A stretch of 64,000 bases of DNA from JAJTFW01 sp046330075. Lineage in GTDB: Bacteria; Bacteroidota; Bacteroidia; AKYH767-A; OLB10. The first letter of the stretch is position 1. Each line of letters begins with the position of its first letter. Shown here in pieces: positions 26,677 to 33,879 of this stretch. Both the position numbers and the translations under genes were made by a program. Where the stretch lies: assembly GCA_046330075.1 (NCBI GenBank), contig JAXLTL010000001.1:620001-684000 (forward strand). Direction: 5' to 3'. Below the pieces are notes generated by a model, which saw only the letters and a list, made by a program, of their open reading frames with translations, was not told where the DNA came from and ran no database searches.

Positions 26677-28584
26677 TTAATGTGCTTTCAGCGTTTCCGC
26701 CTTTGAAAGATACTGATTTGCCAGGGCTTCATTTCCCAGATTCCTATAAGTAATCCCAAGGAAGTAGTACGCCTGTTTGAACTGCGGATCAACAGCAATA
26801 GCTTTTTCAAAATAACGGATAGCCAGATCATATTTCTGTAAAGCGCCATAGCAACTGCCTATATTCATCAGAGCATCCGGATAATCGCTCTTATACCGGA
26901 TTGCTTCGAGATAAAGTCTTAAAGCTTCATTAAAATTATTCATAGAAAAATATACAGATCCCAGGTTGTTCAATGTAACCGGGTCAATATTATTATACTT
27001 GAGGGCCTGTGTATAGGCCGCCAGCGCATCCTGCAATTTCTGCTGACGGTAATACGATACACCCAATTGTGTCCAGGCGTCAGAGAACGGCGGATATAAT
27101 TCCACTGCTTTTCTCAGATGCATTACACCAGCTGCTGTAGCACTGTCGCGTGAAGATTCAGGAAAGGAAGCAATACTCTCCGGTTTATTTAACCATAAAC
27201 CTTCATAATAGTGCACACGGGCACTGTTTGGGGCAGAAGTAAGGCCGCTTTTATATAATGTTCCATTGTCCTTCCATACCGGATTTCTGGCCATTGACAA
27301 TCCGGAAAATACAAGCACGATTCCTCCGGCTACTGCCATTACAGGAACAGGAATTCTGGCCATTTCCTGATCGGCCTTTCCAATAAATCGCAGCAAAGCA
27401 ACTGCAACAAATAATGCAAAAGCAAAAGACGGTGCATATAATAACCGCTCTCCGTAATGTGTTCCGATCATTACGAAAATATTGGATGACACACTTACCA
27501 GCACAAAGAAGGCGAGAATGGACAATCCCAACAAATCTTTTTTACGGATTAATGAAACCGACCATACAAGCATCGAAAGATAGAGAATGGCAGAAATAAT
27601 AAAAACAGGAGAAGAAACGGGTTCAGGTTTCATCTGAGGGTAACTCATGTCGAAGCTCAACCCGGTTGGCACAAGCAGTTTATATCCGTAATAACCCAAC
27701 ATAGCGACTGCTCCTGCAAGCCTGTCCAAAGGTTGTTTGGCTGCAACCAGCATGTTATCAGAAACAGAAACTGCTCCCGGTTTGAAAAGAGGATTTGAAA
27801 ACAATATGGAATGACGAATGAACAAAAACAAAATTACCGGAACAAGCATGATCGCTGCTGAGCGTATCCATTTTGACTTATCAGCATCGGTAAAACACCA
27901 TGCGAATAAAGGATACAGTGCAAGAAATGTCACAGAACTCTCCTTGCTTAACAGTGCAAAGAACAGTGAAATGATGGCACCGGTTAATAAAAGGAACTTC
28001 CCATTTTGCAGATGCAACAAAAACAAGTGAAGGCTGACGATACCCAGTAAGAAGCCAATTATTTCATCCAGACTTTTAATATTGGCTACTACTTCTGTAT
28101 GGATGGGATGAACAGCAAAAATACAGGCTGCAATTAGAGCTACGCCTTTATTACCCGGCAACCAATACGCCAGAAACCTGAAAATAAAATAACAGGTAAA
28201 TGCAAACAACAGCACATTCAGCCAATGTCCCGGTGTGGCATTATCAGGCCATAAATCCCAAAAAACAGCATAGATTGCTTTGGGTAATGGTCTGTATAAA
28301 TCATCAGCTATAAACAGATATCCGTATCGATAGGAAGTTCTGAAAATTTCACCAATAGCTGCTATCCCCCGCTTTGTACTGGTATTTTCAAGGATTGCAG
28401 CATAATCATCCAGCGCAAAGGAATGTCCAAGTGTATTCATGTAGACTAAAAAACCCAGCAATGCCGGGAGAAATGCCCACCAGGCTGGAAACGGAGCAGA
28501 AGAAACACTCTTTGAAGGCTGTGTTTTTGCCTGAGCCTGAGCAGCGGCAAATTTCTCGCGTTTGGTTAATTTTCCGGATGCCAT
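26677..28584 (-). CDS. GT-C-like membrane protein with C-terminal TPR repeats
   Basis: 635 aa: a basic cytoplasmic N-terminus, then about eleven membrane helices (~35-410), then a soluble domain with several TPRs (ALAAYTQALKYNNIDPVTLN, ALRLYLEAIRYKSDYPDALM, AIRYFEKAIAVDPQFKQAYY). An acidic pair (Asp59-Asp60 in ALDDYAAI) on the first extracytoplasmic loop is the position of the catalytic acid in GT-C glycosyltransferases; the architecture recalls eukaryotic TMTC O-mannosyltransferases. A protein or lipid glycosyltransferase role is inferred. The next gene upstream on the strand, a TPR lipoprotein, ends 8 nt before it. Confidence 0.75.
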   Translation of the reverse strand: MASGKLTKREKFAAAQAQAKTQPSKSVSSAPFPAWWAFLPALLGFLVYMNTLGHSFALDDYAAILENTSTKRGIAAIGEIFRTSYRYGYLFIADDLYRPLPKAIYAVFWDLWPDNATPGHWLNVLLFAFTCYFIFRFLAYWLPGNKGVALIAACIFAVHPIHTEVVANIKSLDEIIGFLLGIVSLHLFLLHLQNGKFLLLTGAIISLFFALLSKESSVTFLALYPLFAWCFTDADKSKWIRSAAIMLVPVILFLFIRHSILFSNPLFKPGAVSVSDNMLVAAKQPLDRLAGAVAMLGYYGYKLLVPTGLSFDMSYPQMKPEPVSSPVFIISAILYLSMLVWSVSLIRKKDLLGLSILAFFVLVSVSSNIFVMIGTHYGERLLYAPSFAFALFVAVALLRFIGKADQEMARIPVPVMAVAGGIVLVFSGLSMARNPVWKDNGTLYKSGLTSAPNSARVHYYEGLWLNKPESIASFPESSRDSATAAGVMHLRKAVELYPPFSDAWTQLGVSYYRQQKLQDALAAYTQALKYNNIDPVTLNNLGSVYFSMNNFNEALRLYLEAIRYKSDYPDALMNIGSCYGALQKYDLAIRYFEKAIAVDPQFKQAYYFLGITYRNLGNEALANQYLSKAETLKAH

Positions 28585-28592
28585 GATATACT

Positions 28593-29135
28593 TTACTTTG
28601 AGGAGAGCGTAGAATCGGCCACTTGTCCATTTTGAAGTTTCTGTATCAACTGATCTGGCGACAAATCAAGATTCTCGATCAGGTGATGTGCATCATCCGC
28701 AAATTCATGTCCGGGATATGCTGCCAAAAACTCCTGATAGCATTTTCTCGCAGATGCAGTATCGCCCAGTTGCGAATCATAAATAAAACCACGGAGAAAC
28801 AGGGCATCTCCAAGGTGCCTGAAACCCTTATACCGCTGAATATATCCAAACAGATCTATCGCCTGCTGATAGCGCCCGGTTTTCATACACAGATCTCCTG
28901 CCTTAAACATATATACCGGTGAAAGCGTATCATCCTTATACTGATCGGAGTAATTCAGATACAGCTTGATCAGACTATCAGCTCTGTCAAAGGAGGGCTG
29001 AGCGTCAGCTGACATGCTCATTTCCTTTTCGGCAGCTTCGATGTCTTTTTGAAGTTTTTCCTGCGGCCGTACACAACCCGCCAAAACCGTTAAGACGATC
29101 AATATCCAGAATTTGTCAGTAACCCGTAGTTTCAT
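28593..29135 (-). CDS. TPR-containing lipoprotein
   Basis: 180 aa with a lipoprotein signal peptide (lipobox LAGC, Cys21), a short helical linker, then TPR-like helices (PVYMFKAGDLCMKTGRYQQA, DALFLRGFIYDSQLGDTASA). It resembles the tol-pal/YbgF-like TPR lipoproteins of Bacteroidota. It lies 20 nt downstream of the SDR gene and 8 nt upstream of the GT-C/TPR gene, suggesting a three-gene operon. Function unknown. Confidence 0.75.
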   Translation of the reverse strand: MKLRVTDKFWILIVLTVLAGCVRPQEKLQKDIEAAEKEMSMSADAQPSFDRADSLIKLYLNYSDQYKDDTLSPVYMFKAGDLCMKTGRYQQAIDLFGYIQRYKGFRHLGDALFLRGFIYDSQLGDTASARKCYQEFLAAYPGHEFADDAHHLIENLDLSPDQLIQKLQNGQVADSTLSSK

Positions 29136-29155
29136 AAGCTGTTTTCAGAGGGAAT

Positions 29156-29962
29156 TTACTTGAATGGTGATCCGGGCTCCTTAGCCATATGGTTATACAC
29201 TACCTTGTCCATCAGACCCGGAAAGAATTTATTCAACAATACAGTCAGTTTTCCATTGATAGTCATTACAAGATCGCGCTTACGATGTATAACGGCAGTG
29301 AATATACGATCTGCAACTTCTTCTGCGGTCATCATCTTTGCTTCTTCCCGCGGACTTTCACCCTGACTCGATCCATCTGCAGAAAGGGCTGTATTCCGGA
29401 TATCCGAGGCTGTAAAACCAGGACAGGCAACCAATACATGCAGGTCATTTTTGAGGTTCTCCGTACGCAACGTTTCCATAAAGCCCTCCATCGCAAACTT
29501 TGAAGCTGAATATCCGGTTCGACCCGGCAAGCCTTTTTTTCCCGCAATAGAAGAAATTCCCACCACCGAACCTTTTACCCTGAGGAGATACGGCAGAGCG
29601 TACTTCGTACAATATACCGTTCCCCAGAAATTGGTGTCCATCAGCTTTCTGATGACCCCGAGATCCAGCTCTGCAAAAAGCGCACGCATGGAAATTCCTG
29701 CATTGTTAATCAACACATCCACTCCTCCAAAAGTCTTTACTGCAGCCTCAATGAGATTCCGGCAATCTTCCTCCCTGCTTACATCTCCGGTAACAACCAA
29801 AGCACGTCCTTGAAGCTGTCTGATTTCATCCATGGCATTTTCCAGTTTATCCAGCCTTCGGCCACTCAAAACGATATTATATCCGGCTCTGGCAAATCGA
29901 AGGGCCAGGGCTTTTCCGATACCAGTACCGGCTCCTGTAATAATGACTGTTTTCTGCTGCAC
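29156..29962 (-). CDS. Short-chain dehydrogenase/reductase (SDR)
   Basis: 268-aa classical SDR with the cofactor motif TGAGTGIG (9-16), NNAGIS (~87-92), catalytic Ser in GISSIAGKKG and the YSASK active site near residue 152. A hydrophobic C-terminal stretch (LTVLLNKFFPGLMDKVVYNH) is common in membrane-associated SDRs. The start is GTG at 29962; a -7 promoter box ends only 4 nt upstream. The substrate cannot be deduced. Confidence 0.88.
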   Translation of the reverse strand: MQQKTVIITGAGTGIGKALALRFARAGYNIVLSGRRLDKLENAMDEIRQLQGRALVVTGDVSREEDCRNLIEAAVKTFGGVDVLINNAGISMRALFAELDLGVIRKLMDTNFWGTVYCTKYALPYLLRVKGSVVGISSIAGKKGLPGRTGYSASKFAMEGFMETLRTENLKNDLHVLVACPGFTASDIRNTALSADGSSQGESPREEAKMMTAEEVADRIFTAVIHRKRDLVMTINGKLTVLLNKFFPGLMDKVVYNHMAKEPGSPFK

Positions 29963-29966
29963 ATCG

Positions 29967-29974
29967 CAAATCTA
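29967..29974 (-). promoter_or_regulatory. -7 element of the SDR gene
   Basis: CAAATCTA reads TAGATTTG on the minus strand, 4 nt before the GTG start, implying a leaderless or nearly leaderless transcript. Confidence 0.5.
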
Positions 29975-30026
29975 AAGAATCGCTTCAAACTCCTGCAATG
30001 AACGGCCCGATCATCCGCGAAACGAT

Positions 30027-30034
30027 TAGATTTG
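30027..30034 (+). promoter_or_regulatory. -7 element of the GNAT-like gene
   Basis: TAGATTTG lies 19 nt before the ATG at 30054. It has the same hexamer core as the divergent SDR promoter 53 bp away. Confidence 0.5.
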
Positions 30035-30053
30035 TAGCTCGAATTCCACCACC

Positions 30054-31220
30054 ATGAAAATCGAAGTTGTCAAAACTCCTGCCCAGGTCAAACTCTTTCA
30101 TAAGGTCACCGACATCATCTACAAAGACGACCCGCATTGGGTTCCTTATCTGTTTAACGATGTAGAAGCCGTATTTGACCCTAAGAAAAACAAACTTTTC
30201 AGCGAGGGAGGCGAAGCTGAGCGCTGGCTGTTCTATGATGATGCCGGTAACCTGATCGGACGAATCGCTGTTTTTGTGAATCCGAAAACTGTAAATGTGA
30301 GCAGCTTCAAAACAGGCGGACTCGGCTTTTTTGAGTGTATCAATGATACGAAATCGGCCCATTTCCTTTTTGATAAAGCTGTAGAATGGCTCAAACAGCG
30401 CGGTATGGAAGCTGTAGATGGACCCATCAACTTCGGCGATCGTGACCGCTTTTGGGGCTGCCAGATTACCAATTTCGATGAGCACGCGATCTATCCGATG
30501 AGCTACAATCCACCTTACTACCAGCAACTTTTCGAAAGCTACGGTTTCGGGGTTTACTTTGAGCAATACATGTACTGGCGGAATATGACCGATGAAGCGC
30601 AACCGATTTTCTTCCGTAAATACAATCAGCTCAAAGGTGACCCTGACTTCCAGGTCAGAAATGTCAGAGACTTGTCAATCAAGCAATTAGCAGAAAACTT
30701 CAGAGTCGTTTATAATTCCGCCTGGGGAGGTCATGAACATTTTAAAGAACTCAGCTATGATGCTGCACAGAAGATTTTTAAAACGATGAAACCGGCAATT
30801 GATAAAGATATCATCATTTTCTGCTACTACAAAGGCCAACCAATTGGTTTTTATATGAATATGCCAGAGCTCAATCAGATTTTCAAATACGTGAATGGTA
30901 AGCTGGACCTGATCGGCAAATTGAAATTCCTCTATCATAAATGGAAAAAAACACCTACCAGAATGACGGGTATGCTGTTTGGAATTGTAAAAGAATGGCA
31001 GGGAAAAGGCATTGAAGCAGCAATGATTGTACACGCTTCACACACCTTGCGTCCGATGGGAGTTTACAAGGACACCGTTCTTACCTGGGTTGGTGATTTT
31101 AACCCGAAAATGCTGAAAATGGTGTCAAATCTAAGCCCAACCTTGTGGAGAAAACACTATACCTATCGCTTCCAGTTCGACCGCAGCTTGCCATTTGAGC
31201 GTTGCCCAATGATGGATTAG
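30054..31220 (+). CDS. GNAT-fold-like conserved protein of unknown function
   Basis: 388 aa, soluble, no signal peptide. The second half has GNAT-like segments (FYMNMPELNQIF; GMLFGIVKEWQGKGIEAAMI, where EWQGKGIE resembles the acetyl-CoA loop). The first half contains an aromatic-rich EGPINFGDRDRFWG-like stretch (GPINFGDRDRFWG, ~127-139). Proteins of this layout are conserved in Bacteroidota and often named YghO-like or hypothetical. No enzyme activity is asserted. It has its own promoter and stands alone before the tRNA-Lys gene. Confidence 0.7.
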   Translation: MKIEVVKTPAQVKLFHKVTDIIYKDDPHWVPYLFNDVEAVFDPKKNKLFSEGGEAERWLFYDDAGNLIGRIAVFVNPKTVNVSSFKTGGLGFFECINDTKSAHFLFDKAVEWLKQRGMEAVDGPINFGDRDRFWGCQITNFDEHAIYPMSYNPPYYQQLFESYGFGVYFEQYMYWRNMTDEAQPIFFRKYNQLKGDPDFQVRNVRDLSIKQLAENFRVVYNSAWGGHEHFKELSYDAAQKIFKTMKPAIDKDIIIFCYYKGQPIGFYMNMPELNQIFKYVNGKLDLIGKLKFLYHKWKKTPTRMTGMLFGIVKEWQGKGIEAAMIVHASHTLRPMGVYKDTVLTWVGDFNPKMLKMVSNLSPTLWRKHYTYRFQFDRSLPFERCPMMD

Positions 31221-31279
31221 ACTTTCAAGCCATTAATTAGCAATTAATTAACTTGTGTGTAAAAAATAAGCCAAAAATA

Positions 31280-31312
31280 TTTGGAAGGGTGAAAATCAAG
31301 TGACTATTTTTG
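31280..31312 (+). promoter_or_regulatory. Promoter of tRNA-Lys
   Basis: TTTG (31280-31283), a 21-bp spacer and TATTTTTG (31305-31312) are a full consensus match, about 40 nt before the mature tRNA 5' end. A small GGGG-TAA-CCCC hairpin lies in the leader at 31331-31341. Confidence 0.7.
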
Positions 31313-31353
31313 CACCCGCTTTAATCCAAAGGGGTAACCCCACGAAAAAAGCT

Positions 31354-31426
31354 GATTCCGTAGCTCAGTTGGTAGAGCAATACACTTTTAATGTATGGGT
31401 CCTGGGTTCGAGTCCCAGCGGGATCA
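31354..31426 (+). tRNA. tRNA-Lys (anticodon TTT)
   Basis: The acceptor stem GATTCCG pairs with CGGGATC (one T-G wobble), the anticodon stem ATACA/TGTAT closes the loop CTTTTAA with anticodon TTT, and the T-arm is CTGGG-TTCGAGT-CCCAG. The discriminator is A; CCA is not encoded. The product reads AAA/AAG. Confidence 0.96.
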
Positions 31427-31443
31427 CAGATAAATGAAAAGCA

Positions 31444-31474
31444 AGGCCTTCGCAAGAAGGCCTTTTTGTTTTTC
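31444..31474 (+). terminator. Terminator of tRNA-Lys
   Basis: AGGCCTTC-GCAA-GAAGGCCT, an 8-bp stem with a GNRA tetraloop, followed by TTTTTGTTTTT. The T-tract is also the left arm of the long palindrome that follows. Confidence 0.85.
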
Positions 31475-31525
31475 TAAAAAACAACTCAAGCTTGCTTGAA
31501 AGTTGTTTTTTAGAAAAACAAAAAG
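31462..31525. repeat. 64-nt near-perfect palindrome overlapping the tRNA-Lys terminator
   Basis: Bases 31462-31486 pair without mismatch with 31501-31525 (25 bp). Inside, a 2-nt bulge (AA) and a 5-bp CAAGC/GCTTG stem close a TT loop. The left arm is the terminator T-tract plus TAAAAAACAACT; the right arm is its inverted copy. Read directly from the sequence. Confidence 0.9.
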
Positions 31526-32296
31526 AGACTCCGCAGGAGGCTAGCTTTTGATTTTCACGATGGATGAGCTGGGACCGACAGAGCGAAGCGAGGTCATTCC
31601 CGGCGGGACTTTCAATAAGCTTGCTTGAAAGTTGTTTAGTATTAAAACAAAAACAACCTCCGCAGGAGGCTTGGTTTTCATTTTCAAGCTGGATGAGCTG
31701 GGACCGACCGAGCGAAGTGAGGTCATTCCCAGCAAGACACTAATTCGATAATCAGAAATTCATTTTCAAGATAGATGAGCCAGGACCGACCGGGCGAAGC
31801 GAGGTCATTCCCAGCAGGACACTAATCCGATAATCAGAAATTCATTTTCATGATAGATGAGCTGGGACCGACCGAGCGAAGCGAGGTCATTCCCGGCAGG
31901 ACATTCAATAAGCTTGCTTGAAAGTTGTTTTTTAGAAAAACAAAAAGAGACTCCGCAGGAGGCTAGCTTTTGATTTTCACGATGGATGAGCCGGGACCGA
32001 CCGAGAGAAGCGAGGTCATTCCAAGCGGGACTTTCAATAAGCTTGCTTGAAAGTTGTTTTTTAGGCAAACAAAAAGAGACTCCGCAGGAGGCTAGCTTTT
32101 GATTTTCACGATGGATGAGCTGGGACCGACAGAGCGAAGCGAGGTCATTCCCGGCTGGACTTTCAATAAGCTTGCTTGAAAGTTGTTTTTTTAGAAAAAC
32201 AAAAAGAGACTCCGCAGGAGGCTAGCTTTTGATTTTCACGATGGATGAGCTGGGACCGACAGAGCGAAGCGAGGTCATTCAAGGTAGGATCATTTC
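31488..32296. repeat. Tandem palindromic repeat array downstream of tRNA-Lys
   Basis: Seven copies of a core beginning GGGACCGAC (31571, 31700, 31864, 31993, 32122, 32252; the third, at 31782, begins AGGACCGAC) follow with spacings of 129, 82, 82, 129, 129 and 130 bp, all in one orientation. The full unit is: AAGCTTGCTT-tipped hairpin, CTCC-GCA-GGAG hairpin, then a core hairpin with a GCGAAGC tip and arms like GCTGGGA/TCCCAGC. The two 82-bp copies lack the first two hairpins. The core's 3' arm (TCCCRGCGGGA in the best copies) resembles the tRNA-Lys 3' end (TCCCAGCGGGA). No protein is assigned to this kilobase. Confidence 0.9.
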
Positions 32297-32387
32297 AATC
32301 AGAAGCCCAAAGGGTCTTGCTATTTTGATAAGCAAAGTTGTAGCAGCCGGTTCTGACCTGGCGAAGAAAAGTCATCAAAATCATATA
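32297..32387. other. Remainder of the gap after the repeat array
   Basis: Nothing coding is seen. GACCTGGCGAAGAAAAGTCAT (around 32355-32375, quoted loosely) resembles a decayed core of the array, with GACC...GTCAT ends and a GCGAAG centre. The stretch ends at the minus-strand terminator. Confidence 0.35.
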
Positions 32388-32412
32388 ATAAAAAAGGCTC
32401 CTTTCGGAGCCC
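32388..32412 (-). terminator. Terminator of the RND efflux operon
   Basis: On the minus strand GGCTCC-GAAA-GGAGCC is followed by TTTTTTATTAT. It lies 33 nt beyond the stop of the outer-membrane channel gene. Confidence 0.85.
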
Positions 32413-32444
32413 TTTCCATCTAACCCTAACCGAAAAATTTACTT

Positions 32445-33875
32445 TTACTTCCATCCTCCTCCGAGAGCTTTATAGAGCTGCACCGAAGTGATGAATTGCA
32501 TCTTCTTTGTTTCCACTTGTTCCAGCTGCGACGCTAATGCTTCCTGTTGTGCAATGAGTACTTCAAGATAATCAGCACGGGCTGCATTGAACAGATCTTT
32601 TGAAATATCCACTGCTTTCAATCGTGTAGCAACTTCCTGTGACTTCTTATCGTAGACGATCTGAAGATTCTGCATCCGATTCATCTCCGTGGCCACTTCA
32701 GCATAAGCCTTGAGGACAGATTTCTGATATTCATACATCGCCTGTAGCTGCTCCGCTTTCGCTGCATTGAACTCTGCCTTAATAGCCGATCGGTTGACGA
32801 GTGGAGCCACCAGATCTCCGGCAAGATTATAGATCACCGACTCAGGCGTATCAAAAAGATAAGATGTCTTAAAGGCACGATAGCCAATGCCGGCACGAAT
32901 TTCAAAGGAAGGAAGAAACTCGGCTTTCGCTGCGTTGACCTGACATTTCGCTGCTGCCATTTCCATCTCTGCCTGTCGTATATCCGGACGATTATTCAGC
33001 AACTGAGAAGGAAGACCGGCCGTTACCTGCAACGGTGTATTGCTGTTAAATGCTGCTGCATTTCGCGGAATCGTTTGGGTATACCTTCCCAACAGATAAT
33101 TTAACCGGTTTTCGGTTTCCTGAATCTGTTGTTTGATTTCCGCTGCTTTACCTTGCGAATTATACACCTGTGCTTCGAACTGCTTTACGGCTAACTCCGT
33201 TACTTTGGAAGCTTCTTTCTGCACTTTTATAACTTCCAGTTCATCTTCCGACAGCTTGATGTTTTTCTTCACAATATCGAGCTGTTGATCGAGTGCCAGC
33301 AATTCGTAGTACGTATCGGCTACTTCCGCCACCAGATTGGTCATAACAAAATTGCGCCCTTCCACAGTACCAAGATATTTCGCATAGGCAGCTTTCGAAT
33401 AATTTCTCAACTTGCCCCATATATCAGCCTCCCATCCGGCCTGAAATCCTCCATAATAGTCATTGATAGGTTCAGGCACTTCCACGCCGGGAGTTATATC
33501 CGTTGATGCATTTCCAGCTCCTTCAGCAGTATAACGTGCACTTTTATCGATTCCTGCACCTATACCTGCGGTGACAGCAGGAAAAAGTCTTCCTTTTTGT
33601 GCACGAATATGACTGCGCGCTATTTCAATATCCTGTAAAGCTATAAGTGCTTCCGGATTGTTGTTGATGGCCGAATCAATCAATTGAACCAATACCGGAT
33701 CATTGAAGAAGGTTTTCCACTTTACTTCGGCGCTGCTATTGGTGTCAGCAGAGATCGCATAGTTGGATGGCAAACCCGGATTTACCGGATTCTCTACAAC
33801 AGAAGGTAATTTGCAGGAACTCACTGTCAGCATCACCGGTATGATCCATCGTAATTTATTTCGTTGGGTGTTCAT
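32445..33875 (-). CDS. RND efflux outer-membrane channel (OprM/NodT-like lipoprotein)
   Basis: 476-aa TolC-superfamily outer-membrane factor. A lipoprotein signal peptide ends at a VSSC-type lipobox. Two OEP repeats are visible with the periodic coiled helices (ALIALQDIEIARSHIRAQKG, NRPDIRQAEMEMAAAKCQVN), and the channel-forming pattern NYLLGRY before the second repeat. It is the last gene of the adaptor-pump-channel operon, starting 4 nt after the pump gene stop, so all three parts of an export system are encoded together. Confidence 0.92.
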   Translation of the reverse strand: MNTQRNKLRWIIPVMLTVSSCKLPSVVENPVNPGLPSNYAISADTNSSAEVKWKTFFNDPVLVQLIDSAINNNPEALIALQDIEIARSHIRAQKGRLFPAVTAGIGAGIDKSARYTAEGAGNASTDITPGVEVPEPINDYYGGFQAGWEADIWGKLRNYSKAAYAKYLGTVEGRNFVMTNLVAEVADTYYELLALDQQLDIVKKNIKLSEDELEVIKVQKEASKVTELAVKQFEAQVYNSQGKAAEIKQQIQETENRLNYLLGRYTQTIPRNAAAFNSNTPLQVTAGLPSQLLNNRPDIRQAEMEMAAAKCQVNAAKAEFLPSFEIRAGIGYRAFKTSYLFDTPESVIYNLAGDLVAPLVNRSAIKAEFNAAKAEQLQAMYEYQKSVLKAYAEVATEMNRMQNLQIVYDKKSQEVATRLKAVDISKDLFNAARADYLEVLIAQQEALASQLEQVETKKMQFITSVQLYKALGGGWK

Positions 33876-33879
33876 ATGC

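Noticed and set aside
31488..32296. CRISPR array
   Set aside because: Repeats are not separated by unique spacers: the whole 129-bp unit is conserved. There are no cas genes nearby.
31541..32423. Long open frames across the tRNA-Lys repeat array (e.g. minus strand 31805-32068, repeating a 43-residue pattern)
   Set aside because: The 129-bp unit is divisible by three, so any stop-free frame stays open through every copy. The frames follow the repeat boundaries, have no start signal, and break in the 82-bp copies' context. Palindromic structure explains the sequence better than coding.
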